From assembly GCA_029168955.1 (NCBI GenBank), contig JAPDOI010000980.1, forward strand, positions 178,432 to 242,431: 64,000 bases of DNA, read 5' to 3'. Shown piece by piece: positions 48,124-59,838 of this stretch (the first letter of the stretch is position 1; each line of letters begins with the position of its first letter). The translations under genes were made by a program, and so were the position numbers. This DNA comes from Aplectana chamaeleonis. Its lineage: Eukaryota > Nematoda > Chromadorea > Rhabditida > Cosmocercidae. Below the pieces are notes generated by a model. It ran no database searches, had not been told where the DNA came from, and saw nothing but the letters and a program-made list of their open reading frames with translations.

Positions 48124-48398
48124 CTTTCACAGTCTGCCGGACGAAGGCGTCCGGCACGTTACAAGATAGGACCGCGGCGCCGGTGCGGCTCGCACTGCGG
48201 TTTGGCCGACCAACGTCGCATTACGGTAAAATGATCGACGGGACGTCGGATCGATTAAGGAAAGGTTATTACGTGTTGTTTTCGCCTTACATTCTGTACT
48301 GAAGAGTCGAAACCGACGGTTATTCACAGCAGCTTTCCCCGCACTGTGGCTCTCTTATAACGTGCCGGACGACGTCGTCCGGCAGACTGTGAAAGGGG
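48124..48398. repeat. Hairpin MITE (CTTTCACAGTCTGCCGGACG ends)
   Basis: Inverted ends CTTTCACAGTCTGCCGGACG and GTCCGGCACGTTA face TAACGTGCCGGACG and CGTCCGGCAGACTGTGAAAG. The 275-bp element has no coding content. Confidence 0.87.
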
Positions 48399-48399
48399 C

Positions 48400-49454
48400 T
48401 TATGCCACATCCCGCGCCAGCGGCGTGCCCCGATCCTCTAGTCGACAGATATAGCGGATCAGCGCAAATATCCTTCAAAAATCGCAACATCTCTTCATCA
48501 GCTGATGGGACTTTAGTACGGGCCCAGGCTTCTTCCCAGTCAGAGCCAGGTTAATGACGATCGTCTCAGTTTTGCCCTCCTTAAAAGCTCATGCTGAAAA
48601 CCACCAAAGGTTTCTTGTGTTTATCCCCTGCGTTGGGTTCTTTGGAGAGTTTGGTGGGTCACCAAAGCCTTATTGCTAACTATGAGATACAAGAGGTCGA
48701 AACTATGAAATTTCACCTAAAGGTGCCGACCCTTCTTCAGTCACCTAGCAAAATCTGTCAAGAGAAACAGAGGCGCCATGAGAGGGGAGAGCGATACCGT
48801 GTTAGAGATTCTTGATCTCTCAAAATCCTAGCATTCAAACTTGCCCAGTATAAGTTCATTATTTTCAAGTAACAGTATTTGTTAGAAAAGGGGGTAGGAG
48901 TCCACTTCCCTAATAAGCTTGAAGCGCGAAAAAATTTCGGTGTTCGAAAAAACTTCCGCCGTACAGCACCGAACACAGCGAAATAGATGAAGGAGCGGGA
49001 AGTGAATGCTCTCTATTGAAAAAATTTTATCTTGAAAGTCAACGGTTTAGTGAGGCTATTTCGATATTTTCTTGTACCTCAAGGACTTGCCAGCGCACAA
49101 AAAAAAACAAAAAATGAGACACGGATTGTATCTCGTACGATCCCTTAACTTGGTTTCCGACAGATGTCTTGCGGCAGGCTTACCTACTCTTCGACAAGAA
49201 CTTCGGTTTGGTGTGATCGGCGCCCTTCAACAAAAATGGTTCTAGCAAGAGATTGAAGGTGTAGACAAGCAAGCTGCCCACTTTTTACTTTGTCAACAGC
49301 TGCGATGGAGTATAAACCTTGGTTGAGGCTAATCAGCGAGGAAATATCAGTGTGGACTTTATGCGATAAAGTGTGAAAACATATTTATTACATGCGTTGT
49401 TCGACACAAGAGAAGTAGGGTGCATTCTCGAGCTGTGGGCGGTCGGATGGAGCT
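48400..49454. other. Gene-poor stretch before the kinase
   Basis: The minus strand near 48545-48400 reads WEEAWARTKVPSADEEML and LRFLKDICADPLYLSTRG, which is protein-like but unassigned. The rest holds nothing recognised. Confidence 0.3.
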
Positions 49455-49728
49455 ATGAGTAAAGACGATTTCATGAATGACATGCCGAAGGAACGCGAAG
49501 ACGTCATCAAAAGCAAAAAAGCCACATATGAGGTTTGTAAACGTCGTTCTACTTTGAATTCCAGCATAAATTTTTTTTGTCTTTTGAACAATCATCTTGA
49601 AAAGTCGAGTATTTCAGATACTGGAAATACTCGGAAAAGGTTCATTCGGCGCCGTGTTCAAAGTACGGCGCATGGAAGATCAAAAAGAATTGGCCATGAA
49701 ATGTGAATCATACAAAGTTAAGAAGCAG
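49455..49728 (+). CDS. CK1-type protein kinase, first two exons
   Basis: Exon 1 (49455-49532) reads MSKDDFMNDMPKEREDVI and continues to KKATYE, then a donor GTTTGT. Exon 2 starts after an ATTTCAG acceptor (49618-49728) and reads ILEILGKGSFGAVFKVRR, then ELAMKCESYKVKKQ, before a donor GTACTA. GKGSFGAVFKV is the glycine-rich ATP loop and AMK holds the ATP-binding lysine. The VFKV...AMKCE style is that of the casein-kinase-1/TTBK-like families that are greatly expanded in nematodes, often with testis expression. Both exons are in phase 0. The catalytic HRD and DFG motifs were not found within the next 1.5 kb, which contains inverted-repeat elements. The gene may have a long element-filled intron, continue elsewhere or be truncated. 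A serine/arginine-rich frame ending near 51484 (FGPLVFQGPNLPPPSLKS) might be its tail, but this is weak. Confidence 0.68.
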
Positions 49729-50008
49729 GTACTACTGACTGGCTTGCAGCGAAATTCTAGGCTGATGCTTTGAAAAATGAGCTCAGGCAACCCTCGAAGC
49801 TTGAAGAGGATGTGCTTTCGGAATCCGAATTTTGGAGCAACGCTAGTTCGGGCTGGGGGGGGGTCTTCTCAGGATTCAACTGAAAAACGAATGATATCGC
49901 TTTCAGAGGTCATATTTGCCACCAACCCACTCCCTTCCAACCCCCGGAAGTCGAAGGGAATATGAAGTGAAATTTCAGTACAAAACGCGAGCGGATTCAA
50001 AGTAGTTT

Positions 50009-50578
50009 GGGGGGGGGGCACTCGAGAAAATAAAATGATTCATCCATGGAAATGAAAATTCGAGCTGATATCAGACACTTGATAGCGTAATCTGTCATTG
50101 TTTTCATGGAACCCCATGGAAATACTTCGATTTCTGAAAGCGGTTTTCATTCATTCTCCAACTGAATCCTGAGTGGCGCCCTCCCCTAACTAGTACCTTC
50201 ATACCACGCGCGCTCGACCTCTAGCTTCCCTTGGCTTCCCTCGCGACTGCCGGAATTCCCCGCATCGCTTTGATGAATAGTTGTCGCTTCGCGATGAAAT
50301 CTTTATCTTTTTGCAATGACATCCATACGTAACACAGTTTGCATTTCCGTCTTACATAGTGTAAATGGTTTGATCTGTTCCCAGTCGCTCGTGTTATCAT
50401 CCCTTCCGCTTCCCTTCGACTTTCCTCGGCGAGTTGTTGGCGAACACGACCCCAGAAATCAATGCATCTTAATGGACCTGAATCCATGAAAACGATTTCT
50501 GAGAACGTTATCTGATATCGGCGCAAACTTTCATTTCCATGCATGAATCATTTCATTTTCTCGAGTGATCCCCCAACT
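50009..50578. repeat. Inverted-repeat element with GGGGGNNCACTC ends
   Basis: The left end GGGGGGCACTCGAGAAAAT.AAATGATTC faces its complement at 50500-50578, where the facing end reads GGGGGATCACTCGAGAAAATG. A half copy with the same core (CTGATATCA...GATAGCG...CCCCATGGAAATACTTCGA) is at 63525-63710, and fragments occur at 49850-49905 and 62565-62600. The interior minus-strand frame (50544-50221) is not recognised. Confidence 0.65.
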
Positions 50579-50590
50579 GGTTTTGCACCA

Positions 50591-52454
50591 TTAAAGGCAG
50601 GGTTCGCTATAAAAACGAATTTTGAGCTCTCTTCATGAGAATGTAGATTTGGTCATCACAAAAGTAAAAATGAGTGAAAAAACCCTAAATTTGCGGGAAA
50701 AACGCTCAAAAACAAGGTATAGCGGCTAATTACCGGTGTCGGCCGGCCTCCTAATTAACGAGATGTTCGTTAACGCTTGCTTATCCGCCCTCTATTTTGC
50801 TGCTAAAGTAATCAATACTCTCCAGAAATATTCAGAAATTACTTTAGAAGCAAAAAAAAGCTGACAAAGCAGGCTTTTACACAAATCTAGGTAATTCGTC
50901 GAAGAGCAGTTAGTTGGTTGAGCCACACCTTTCGCTTGGTGGATTCATCAGTGCGGTGACGCGCCGCGGCCGCGCTCGTTGGCTGCTGCGTGGTCTGCGA
51001 CTAAGGATTCACTCTCCAATAGCACAGTACAAGAATGGGACTAGGTATGTCAGGAAAGGACCACCCATGAAGCTAGTTCCTGTTCCGATTTTCTCTAAAT
51101 GCGCGTATGACGTTGACCACCCACACAGCTAAACGCTTTCTTTTCTGAGCCCTCCAAAGCTGTCCAAGAAATCAGTCCACCCATACCGTTAACTATGTAC
51201 TTTTTATCCCGTCCCCATACACCAACATCTCAGAAACGCCCACTATGCTTACTCTTATCACATTCGGACCATTGGTTTTCCAAGGACCAAACCTTCCACC
51301 GCCATCTCTCAAATCTATCTCCGCTGCTCGAATTCAATCCACTTCGGGGGACTGCCTTCGTGCGAGGAGTGCGTCAGATCGTCGAGAGGAAGAGAGAGAT
51401 AGAGTGGAAGGAGTGGAGGCGCAGGAAGCTGAAGGGGGACCATTGCCAGCGCGGAAATCATCCAATACTAGAAAAATCTTGACTGTTTCCCAGGTATGGA
51501 AACAGTTTAGAAATTTGCAATACGACAAGAATCGAGTGATGTTTTTCAGGTTGAAGTTTCATAGACTCTGAAGAATTTCAACTTCTTGGAACGGCAAAAT
51601 ATGTCATAACTACTCCAGAAAACAATTGTTTTCACAAACTTGAAAACATTCTGGAAATCAGGGCGACGAATGGTGTTTTAGGAATCCGAAAATAATACCT
51701 CCAAGAAATTTTAGTATTGACACAAACGATTGAAACTTGAATTCGCTCCTACATGGAAGACTCTAGAGGTTCTTAGTGTTATGAATTGTTTGTCTGAAGT
51801 CACAGTTGAAACGATTCATAACCGAATAATATTTTATCGTTGTTATCAAAACCATTTTTCAGATAAAGCGAAGTTATATTAATCAAATTGAAGTATATAA
51901 GAATTCAAAATACAGTGAAAACTTAGATAAAAAATCAAATAAAGCAATTCAAAATGAGTAATAACTACAAATAGAAAAACCAAAATAGTCAAGAACCAAA
52001 ACGTTTCAAGCAAGTAACTACATGAATAGCTAGTAAATAATGCCTAGAGGAAAAGTGAGATTAAATTTTTGGAAAATTCAAAAATATAAAAAAAAATTAA
52101 ATTTGTAAAATGACAAAAACTGAATCGAAAATTTAAATAAACCAGAGTAGACCCAGTCTCACAATTCAGCAGCTCATATTGACCCACTTTTCACCCACTC
52201 GATTGATTGTGTCAACCCTATATGCCTTGTTTCAGAGTAAGCCAAGTATGGATCGAACAGAAAGAGGGGTCGATGCTGATTCCAAAAATGTCTTCAAATT
52301 TGAAAATCGTCCACTTTGTAGCGAGTTATGATCAAAAGACGAAAAAAGCGAATTTCCGCGTTTTTTTCGTCTTTTTGCCAAAACTTAGGGTGGGTATTGT
52401 TATTTGTTCCTGAGCGATTTTTCTCCATTTTTTTGCTCACCTTCACTTTTGTGA
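50591..52454. other. Mostly non-coding, with TTAA end and possible exon
   Basis: TTAAAGGCAGGGTTCGCTAT at 50591 looks like one end of a TTAA element without a detectable partner. A frame at about 51245-51484 (TFGPLVFQGPNLPPPSLKS, then a run rich in E and R) ends near a possible donor and could be an exon. 51570-52200 is very A+T rich with nothing recognised. Confidence 0.35.
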
Positions 52455-52457
52455 TGG

Positions 52458-53885
52458 CCAGATCTAGAATAATGTTATCTGGCCCACCCCCCCCCAATCG
52501 GCTCATTGGCCGTCGGACAGATTTTTGCGTTGGAGCACGCTTCTCGCGCTAGCCTTCCAACCTCCTCAGAAAGCAACATTATGACAATTTTGCAGAATTT
52601 CTCTATCGTACGAGCAAATTTCAAGGGTAGAACAGCTCCATTAACATGTAAACCTATTTTCGATTTAGATTGAAAGTACAACTGTGAAATGTATCGCTGA
52701 AGAATCATAAAGAAAATATTAACCATTCCGGCCATTGTCGTTCTGTCCATCCCGGATGAAATGTTCTTTGCTGAACCGTTTTTACCGTGGAATCCGATTA
52801 CGGTGTTCTTAACTGCCTGAAACCACTTTGAAAAAGCGTTACACGTTTTTCCGAGCCTGGGGGCAAGGAAACCCCTCATGAATTTTTTAGGGTGTTTTGA
52901 AAAAAAAAATCGGATTTGGCTCAAACATGTATGGAGGGGTAATCTAGGGTGCTGGACACGAATATGGAATTCATTTTTCGATTTTCCAAAGTTTTCGACT
53001 TGGTTTGTTCAAAGCCTCCAATCGGGGGAAAATTTGAAGGCAAAATGTGACTTTTGACGATTTCTGGGGAACTACGATAGATATGGCTCAAATTGTGTCC
53101 CTGAGAGTAATTTGGAGTGCTGAGCACAAATCTGAGGTCCGTATATCGATTTTAGTCAGATTACGGTAGATTACGATGGGTATACGGTAGTTTGGTCAAA
53201 GTCTCAGATTTGACTCAAAATTGGAATGCGGGGGTTATTTGCGATGGTGAACACGAATTTAACGTTCGTTTCTCGATTTTCAAAATACTAAGATAGTTTT
53301 TGCCCCTTAAATTGTATGGTACCTGCAGTAATCTACAGTAAACTTCAGAATTTCGACAAACCGACTTCGGATTCGTGTTCAGCACCTTGGACTAGCCCTG
53401 CATACAAGTTTTGAACCGAATCCAATTATTTTTTCAAAACACCCTAAAAATTTGATAGGGGGTACCCTTACCTTACCGCCAGGCTTCGGAAAACGCGTAT
53501 AACTTTTTTCAGAGTGGTTTTAGGCAGCTGGGAACACCAAATCGGATTCTACGCTCAAAACGGCTCTAGAGAAGTACATTTCATCCGAAATGGCCAGACT
53601 TAGAATGGCCGGAATGGTTAATATTTTCACTATGATTCTTCAGCTACTCATGTCACAGTTGTACTTTCAATCTATATCGAAACGAGTTTTACATGATAAT
53701 GGAGCTGTTCTACACTTGAAATTTGCTCGTACGATAGAGAAATTCTGCAAAATTGTCATAAGGTTTCTTTCTGAGGAGGTTGGAAGGCTAGCGCGAGAAG
53801 CGTGCTCCAACGCAAAAATCTGTCCGACGGCCAATGAGCCGATTGGGGGGTGGGCCAGATAACATTATTCCCAGATCTACCATTC
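52458..53885. repeat. Foldback repeat 3 (arms about 52458-52970 / 53365-53885)
   Basis: The two arms encode mirror frames with GMVNIF, FARTIEKFCKIVI, LSEEVGRLAREACSNAK and TANEPIGG, running outward. They are bounded by CCAGATAACATTATTC at both outer edges. The centre is made of the CGAACACGAAT, CCGTATACC and GACTTTG modules seen in the centre of palindrome 2. The mirrored frames carry no known domain, so I do not call them genes. Confidence 0.85.
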
Positions 53886-53994
53886 CATGGGGATAACACA
53901 ACAGCCGATATTATCGAGAACCCTGCCTTTAGGGATTTAAGTCAAGAATGAATGATACCGCTTTCAGAGTATGTCCATGAAGTTATTTATTTAT

Positions 53995-55782
53995 TTATTC
54001 AAAGACGTGGATGAAATCACACGTGATCAATACATAAAAACAGACAGAGAAAATGATCTGGCAGCAGAACATTAGGGCTTTAAATGCTGAAATATCTGAT
54101 TAGACTCTTTCTGTTAAAAGATTTTTAAAAACCTGCAGAGACGTGAAAATAATGTTTTCGTCTCACTTAGCAGTGAGATGAACTGCCTTGCAGTTCTATA
54201 TGTGAAAAAATTCGATCTTGTGTTCGATTTTGCGACTGAGACATAGAGCCTGAGCTTTCCTCTTTTGCTCCTCGTCAGTGTAGTACCAAAAAACCGAGTA
54301 GGGTCTATTGAAACTCTTCGAGTGATTATTTTGAACATCATCACAAGGTCAGCTTTTATTCTCCTTTTTTGAAGCGATTGCAATTTCAATCTGTTTGATC
54401 GCTCGATGCCATTTGGCAGTTGGAAGTAGTTCAAATCAAAACACCTCATCATCATTTTTCGAGTAAAGTTGTTTTGGATGGCCTCTGAATAATTGATAAC
54501 TTTTTTCTTATATGAATTAAAGACCGTGCTACCAGACTCCATGATCGGTCTTACGTAGGTCTTGTAGGCTCGCAAGAACACCTGAGGGTCTTTTGTTGTC
54601 AGAAGAACTTATTGGCCAACCGGTTCGGACACTCAAATCCTTCGAATACGTCGAGTGTTCGAACCTGTTGGCCTATAAGTTCTTCTAGACATGCTACACT
54701 GGTACTACTTATTGACCAACCGGGTCGGACATTCAAAGGGCTCGAAGGATTTGGGTGTCCGAACCGGTTGGCCAATGAGTTCTTCTTTTGTTGTCAAGAT
54801 TTTGAATAGATTGTATGTTCTATGGCTTGCTTTTTTAACCATTGTTTTGTAGTGGTTATCAAAGTTCAAACAATTCGACACCAAAAATCGTAGGTCTCTA
54901 GCCACAGATATAGGGGTGAGTACCGAATTTTTCAGTATGTACTCTGTGGCGAGATTTTTGTATCCAGCCTAGAGCGAGAAATAGTTGGTTTTCTCGGCTG
55001 CTATTGGTAGCTCCCATTTTTCCACCCATTTGTCTATGCAGAGGATCGCCTCCTGATGAGCCGCAGCATCTTGGGTGTTTGTGATTTGCTTATATATTTT
55101 GATGTCGTCAGCGAACATTTTGCATGTCACGCCGAACACTTTGAGCAATAATTTCTTTGTTGGGACTTTGTCGAAAGCTTTAGCGAAATCAAAGTAGACA
55201 ACATCTGTGCGAATTTTGGCTTCCATTGCCTTCGTCCAATCGTTAAGAGAGGTCAGCATAGCAGCTTCCACCGACCTACCTTTAAGGAAACCAAACTGAT
55301 TTACTGATATGATAGCATTTTCTTCCAAGTGGCTCACAATGTGTTTTTTCACGATTTTCCTTAGATATTGGAGTAACAAACGCATGCTTCCATCTTTGCG
55401 ATACTTCTCTTTTCATGTAGCTGAGGTTGAAGCTGTGTTCAAGAGGAAACGCTACGTAATCAACAATTTTGTTGATGAATTTCAGAGGGATAAAATCCGG
55501 AGAGGTGAAAAAGGATTCAGGCCACCTGGAAATAATGTCAGCAATCCCTTCTTTGTGAAACCATAGCGATTCTCCCATTTGGGGGAAGTTTGGAAAACTG
55601 CTATCGGAAGTTAAAGTAGGATCTCCATTTCTCTGGTCTGGTATATAATGTCTTTTGAAACACAGATGCCAACAAATCGGATTTTTCGCTACTTGAACAA
55701 ACGGGTTGCCCGGTTTCCCTAATAAGAGTTGGGATAGTATTTCTGTGACCGCTATGAGAATTAATGTAATCGTGAAACGCAT
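53995..55782 (-). pseudogene. Non-LTR retrotransposon copy B, RT deleted and interrupted
   Basis: A CR1/Jockey-group copy. A frame from 55782 holds REVSQRWKHAFVTPISKENR; the next (55385-54969) holds EENAIISVNQFGFLKGRS, the RT motif YFDFAKAFDKVPTKKL and then, only a few residues later, CKMFADDIKIYKQ (about 55115). Copy A has about 95 residues between these motifs, so roughly 260 bp, including the SSGVPQGG motif, are missing. The C-terminal part (AYKTYVRPIMESGSTVFN) is cut from the rest by a hairpin element at 54601-54786. The 3' end is a short AATAAATAAATAA tail at 53994-54010. Confidence 0.85.
54592..54795. mobile_element. Double-hairpin MITE with 9-bp target duplication
   Basis: A 186-bp element (54601-54786) with ends AGAAGAACTTATTGGCC and its near complement, flanked on both sides by TTTGTTGTC (54592-54600 and 54787-54795). 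Each half (54603-54686 and 54704-54784) is itself a hairpin around TTCGAAC/TCGAAGG words. A 9-bp duplication is typical of Mutator-like elements. It interrupts retrotransposon copy B between RT and C-terminal parts. Confidence 0.9.
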
Positions 55783-55917
55783 TTTTCTTCCTGGAATTCG
55801 AAAGGTTGTGTTCTAAGTGGACGTTATAACGATAGATGGCCTTCTCGAGCTATTTGCTAAGAAACTCATATTCATCCCAAATCTTGACATCACCAGTTTA
55901 GCTGGCCAAATCCCAAA

Positions 55918-55945
55918 GATGTTTATGTTTATGTTTATGTTTATT
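55918..55945 (-). repeat. ATAAAC microsatellite tail of retrotransposon copy A
   Basis: Four ATAAAC units (minus strand) lie at the end of the 3' untranslated part of copy A. Non-LTR elements of this group commonly end in short tandem repeats rather than poly(A). Confidence 0.75.
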
Positions 55946-56063
55946 ACGTTGCATAAGGCACACGTGGTAAAGAGAAAAACACAATAATAATATACACAGT
56001 AACATAGGCGATAAGCAGTGCTCAGAAAATTCCAGATGCAATGTTTTGATTCTGAAGAAAACA

Positions 56064-58930
56064 CTACGGCTTAAGTAGTTTCACAGCCAAGCTTTGCTTG
56101 AAAATCTGTAGTGATAGCGTGAACGTCTGCGACTTTGTCAATTTGAGGTAGGTGGACCCAGCACGGTTTGTAAAGAAATTAGATCGCAAGGAAGTTTTGG
56201 CTCGAGCAAAAGTTATCTTGTTTCTTCCACCACGAGTGATTGAAGAAATCCTTTTTGAGAACTCATCGGCTCTCACCCTAACTTTGAAGCCATTGAGAAT
56301 CTTGTGCACCATGCATACATCAAAAAGTCCCCGCCGAGATGCCAAGGAGTAGAGGCCAAGTAGCTCATTTCTCCTAGTTGCATTAGGTGTACTAGAGTAT
56401 TGTAATATACCACATCTCTGACGAAAAGTTTTCGCGTGTAGTTATTCTGAACTTTTTCGAGGACAGCCGTAAACTTCTTGTTCGTTGGGTTGAAGACAGA
56501 GGTGCCCGATTCCACAATAGGTCTCACATAAGTAGTATAAGCCAGAAGCAGTACTTGCTCGTTTTGAGTGGCTAAACCTTTGAAGATTTGGAAAGTCCGT
56601 CCCATAGCATTTTTTTGATATATTTGTGATGTGATTTGAGAAATTAAGCTTATTATTGTGAAGATATCCTGGATCCCTCACTTTATCAGTGCCTGCAATT
56701 TCTGATCCTTCTATGTTATATACAAAATTGTCGCTAGAATTACCAATGTGCATATGAAGACTCTTCGAGGGAGACAGTTTTAGCTGCCATTCCTTACACC
56801 AGACAATCATTTGATCAGTTGATCGTTGCAGCTTAGAGGCGTCGTCAGTAGATGTAAATTTTCGGAAGATCTTGACATCATCCGCATATATCTTGCATTT
56901 CACCCCATCTATTTGTAGTTGCGATGGGAGCTCAGATATATAGATAGCAAACAGAAGCGGTGACAACACCCCTCCTTGCGGAACGCCGCTTGATATGCGA
57001 AAAATCTCTGAGTGACTTTTCCCAACTCGCACTTTAAAAGTTCTGTTTTCAAGATAGCTAGCGATCCACTGGGTCACTATTGGATGGAACTTCAACTGAT
57101 GAATTTTATAGGTTAACTTCCTGTGATTGACACTATCGAAGGCTTTTTGGAAATCAAAATAAATTATATCACAGCTGTGTTTTTCATCCAGCCAGATAGT
57201 CCAATCATTCAAGCATTCTGGAAGATTCGTTTCGGTTGATCTGCCTTTCTTGAAACCATGCTGCTCATGAGTGATGATAGCATTGCCTTCAAGGTGATTC
57301 ATTATGTGTTTCTTGAGCAGCTTCTCAAACAAGCGGCAGAGATTCGAAGTAATGCTAACTGGACGGTAATTTTCACATCTACTTGGTGGGTCTTTCTTTA
57401 GTATGGGTGTGACAAAACTATGCTTCCATTTAGATGGTACTTCACCACACAGAAGGGTTTGGTTAAATATATAAGACAGAGGACTCTTAACAAGGCAATG
57501 ACATGAGCAGTTTTCTGAAAAAAAGGAGAAGGGAATGTTTTCTGGAATCCGAGAATGCGATTTGGGGCATTTGATTGATTCCTCATATATTTGAGGTGGA
57601 GAAAATGTGGGGAAGGAATCCATAGGGTGTCTGGCTCAAAGTTCACATGTGATCCATTGTCTTCTATGAAAACATTCAAAAATTCTTCCGCGAATAAGTT
57701 GAATTTATCTTGATCTTTAACTACAATCTGGCCACTCTTAACAAGGCATGGGATTCTAGATGAAGTTTTCAATCTATCGTTTAGCAATTTATAAAACCCT
57801 TTTCTATCGCCTGATCCAATCACTCCTTTTTCAACGTTCCGATTAAATTTACGAAGTTTATCTAGGAATCTTGTTGTATAAGCCTTGTAATCGTCCCAAA
57901 AACCTGTACTTTTTGCGTGATGGAAGAGGCAGAGGCGACGATTCATCATATTTTGCAGATAAATAGGAAGAGCTTTCGTAGAACGTGAACTATACAGTGT
58001 CAAAGGAACAAAAACAGAAATAGCATCATATAAAATTTCAAGGAACATTTCGTATTTCTCTTCTACTGAATTCACGGTGTTCAAGGAATCTATCCAGTGA
58101 ACCTGGGCTAAGTGATTGCATAGCTGTTCATAATCGCATTTCGAGAAATCTTGAAAGTAAACTGGAACAGGTTGTTCAACATAACAACGAACCTTGAAAA
58201 CAATGCTATTATGATCGCTCGAGCCTACTGGATCAACAACTGAAACATCGCTGATAAGAGATGAATCATTTGTTAGGAGAAGATCAAGAATATTGGTGGC
58301 TCTTGTTGGTCCATGGATAAGTTGTATCAATCCATGAGAACTCAACAGTTCTTCAAAACAAGTATACTCAGGAGGCATTTTCAAATCTTCGGAGCCCCAC
58401 TCTATACCTGGCGTGTTAAAATCACCCACAATAACGGCTGGGTATTCGCAAGAAACTAAATCACTCAAAACATTGAAAAGTTGCTCGGCACCCTCAGTAT
58501 TGCAAATGGGAGGTCTGTACACTGCAATCAAGCGAATTGAGGTGGAATCCTGCAGAATATCAACGGCAACAATTTCGTACGCATTTGGAACAGACTCTGA
58601 ATGCACCAAAGAGTTTGACAGTCGATGATGAATGAGAAGGATTACGCCTCCACCGACCTTAAATGGCCGATCATACCGGTAAACATCGTATTCACTGTGC
58701 AAATTTACCAGTACTGAAGCAGTAGTGTGCTGCGATTTTAGCCATGTCTCTGAGAAAATCAAAACATCATAATGATCGCCTAAGACATGATTTACGTAGA
58801 CGCTATTCCTCGGTAAAGATCTGACGTTGGAGTAAAAACATTTGAGAAATGAGAAAATCGACCGAGGAAGCGCGTCTAGTTTCCCTGTGAGCAATACGTG
58901 ACTGAGTACTATTTGACAAAATCTCGTCAC
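56064..58930 (-). pseudogene. Non-LTR retrotransposon copy A, ORF2 (endonuclease-RT), frameshifted
   Basis: Begins with an AP-like endonuclease: YSNVRSLPRN, LIFSETWLKS, AVYRPPICN, VIVGDFNTPG and GSSDHNSIVFKV, the expected metal and phosphate site motifs. After a frameshift near 57.6 kb comes the reverse transcriptase: WKHSFVTPILKK, YRPVSITSNLCRLFEK, IIYFDFQKAFDSVNH, RISSGVPQGGVLSPLLF and KIYADDVKIFRK (YADD near 56880). Two further frame changes (about 56560 and 56350) break the C-terminal region, which keeps AYTTYVRPIVESGTSVFNP and TRGGRNKITFARAKTSL. All catalytic motifs survive, so this copy is recent but cannot make the full protein as written. ORF1 lies upstream and overlaps in another frame. 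Motif style places it in the CR1/Jockey group of APE-type elements. Confidence 0.93.
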
Positions 58931-59687
58931 CTTGACCAGCCTCCTGAGATGTGTTGAATCGAGGACCTGGACAAGGCGAATTGGCCAGAGTGGCTTCGCG
59001 CCTCAGCATCCTTTCTTCAAAGGTTAGAGATTCCCTCAAGGACACTCCTTTCCCTGAAAAACTGCTGAGCCACGAAGCTCTTTTTACAGCAAGCTTTTGG
59101 AAGTAGGATGACGGTAACACCACTTTGATCAATCTAGACCTATCAGGAGCAAACCTGCCCATACGATAAACGGTCACTGGGAAACAATTGACTCTCAGAT
59201 GTGAGAGTACGTTGATTACACTTTTGATGTCATACTCCATGCGTGCTCGCATGAATTGGGAGCGGTACTCTGGAATTCCCTTTAATACAATTGAGCGACT
59301 TCTCTCTACCTCATGGAACGACAAGTTGGGGCGTACAATTTGTTGGATTTGGGAACTATGCACCGGAAGAGGAGGTTGAGATGGCAACTCGTTAGAAACA
59401 ATGCTCTGATTCCCCTCATAACAGCGTAGCCTCTCTTTTAGATCTTCGTTTTCTCTCACTAGATTTTTGTGTTGCTCTAATTGATTACGAAGAAGGGCAT
59501 TATCAGATAACACGCTGCTGATCTGGGCTGTTATCACGACAAGTAATTTCTTCACGCAGTCAGGAACAGCTTCAGATATGCTGAGCTCATTCACAGCATC
59601 CATAAGAGTCGAAGGCTCCATAATCCCGTGTTGAGTTGAATCAGGCGACATTCCTGAGATAGGTGACAAGCAGACGAGTTGATTCAT
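58803..59687 (-). CDS. Non-LTR retrotransposon copy A, ORF1 protein
   Basis: An intact 294-residue frame from ATG at 59687. It has a leucine-rich coiled coil (about residues 45-95, SDNALLRNQLEQHKNLV...), a proline-rich linker, then an RRM-like core (RSIVLKGIPEYRSQFM, VTVYRMG, SRLIKVVLPSSYFQ) and a basic C-terminal domain (GVSLRESLTFEERMLRRE). This is the layout of ORF1 RNA-binding chaperones of APE-type non-LTR elements, which coat the element RNA. It overlaps the start of ORF2 by about 130 bases in another frame, implying reinitiation or frameshifting. Confidence 0.82.
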   Translation of the reverse strand: MNQLVCLSPISGMSPDSTQHGIMEPSTLMDAVNELSISEAVPDCVKKLLVVITAQISSVLSDNALLRNQLEQHKNLVRENEDLKERLRCYEGNQSIVSNELPSQPPLPVHSSQIQQIVRPNLSFHEVERSRSIVLKGIPEYRSQFMRARMEYDIKSVINVLSHLRVNCFPVTVYRMGRFAPDRSRLIKVVLPSSYFQKLAVKRASWLSSFSGKGVSLRESLTFEERMLRREATLANSPCPGPRFNTSQEAGQGDEILSNSTQSRIAHRETRRASSVDFLISQMFLLQRQIFTEE

Positions 59688-59838
59688 ATATGATAGGCAA
59701 GTGTTCGTTCAGGTAGAAAAAAGCTCCAATCCAGAAAACTCGTTTACAAATCACCTGTCAAGGTCGCAAATTTGATAACAGGTATATGAGAACTCCCTTG
59801 CGACTAGGAGCAGCGCTTTCGAGGATTGACCAATAAAC

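Noticed and set aside
50591..53930. A single 3.3-kb TTAA element from 50591 to 53915
   Set aside because: The inner repeat structure (foldback 3) is independent and the two ends match only in the general family words.
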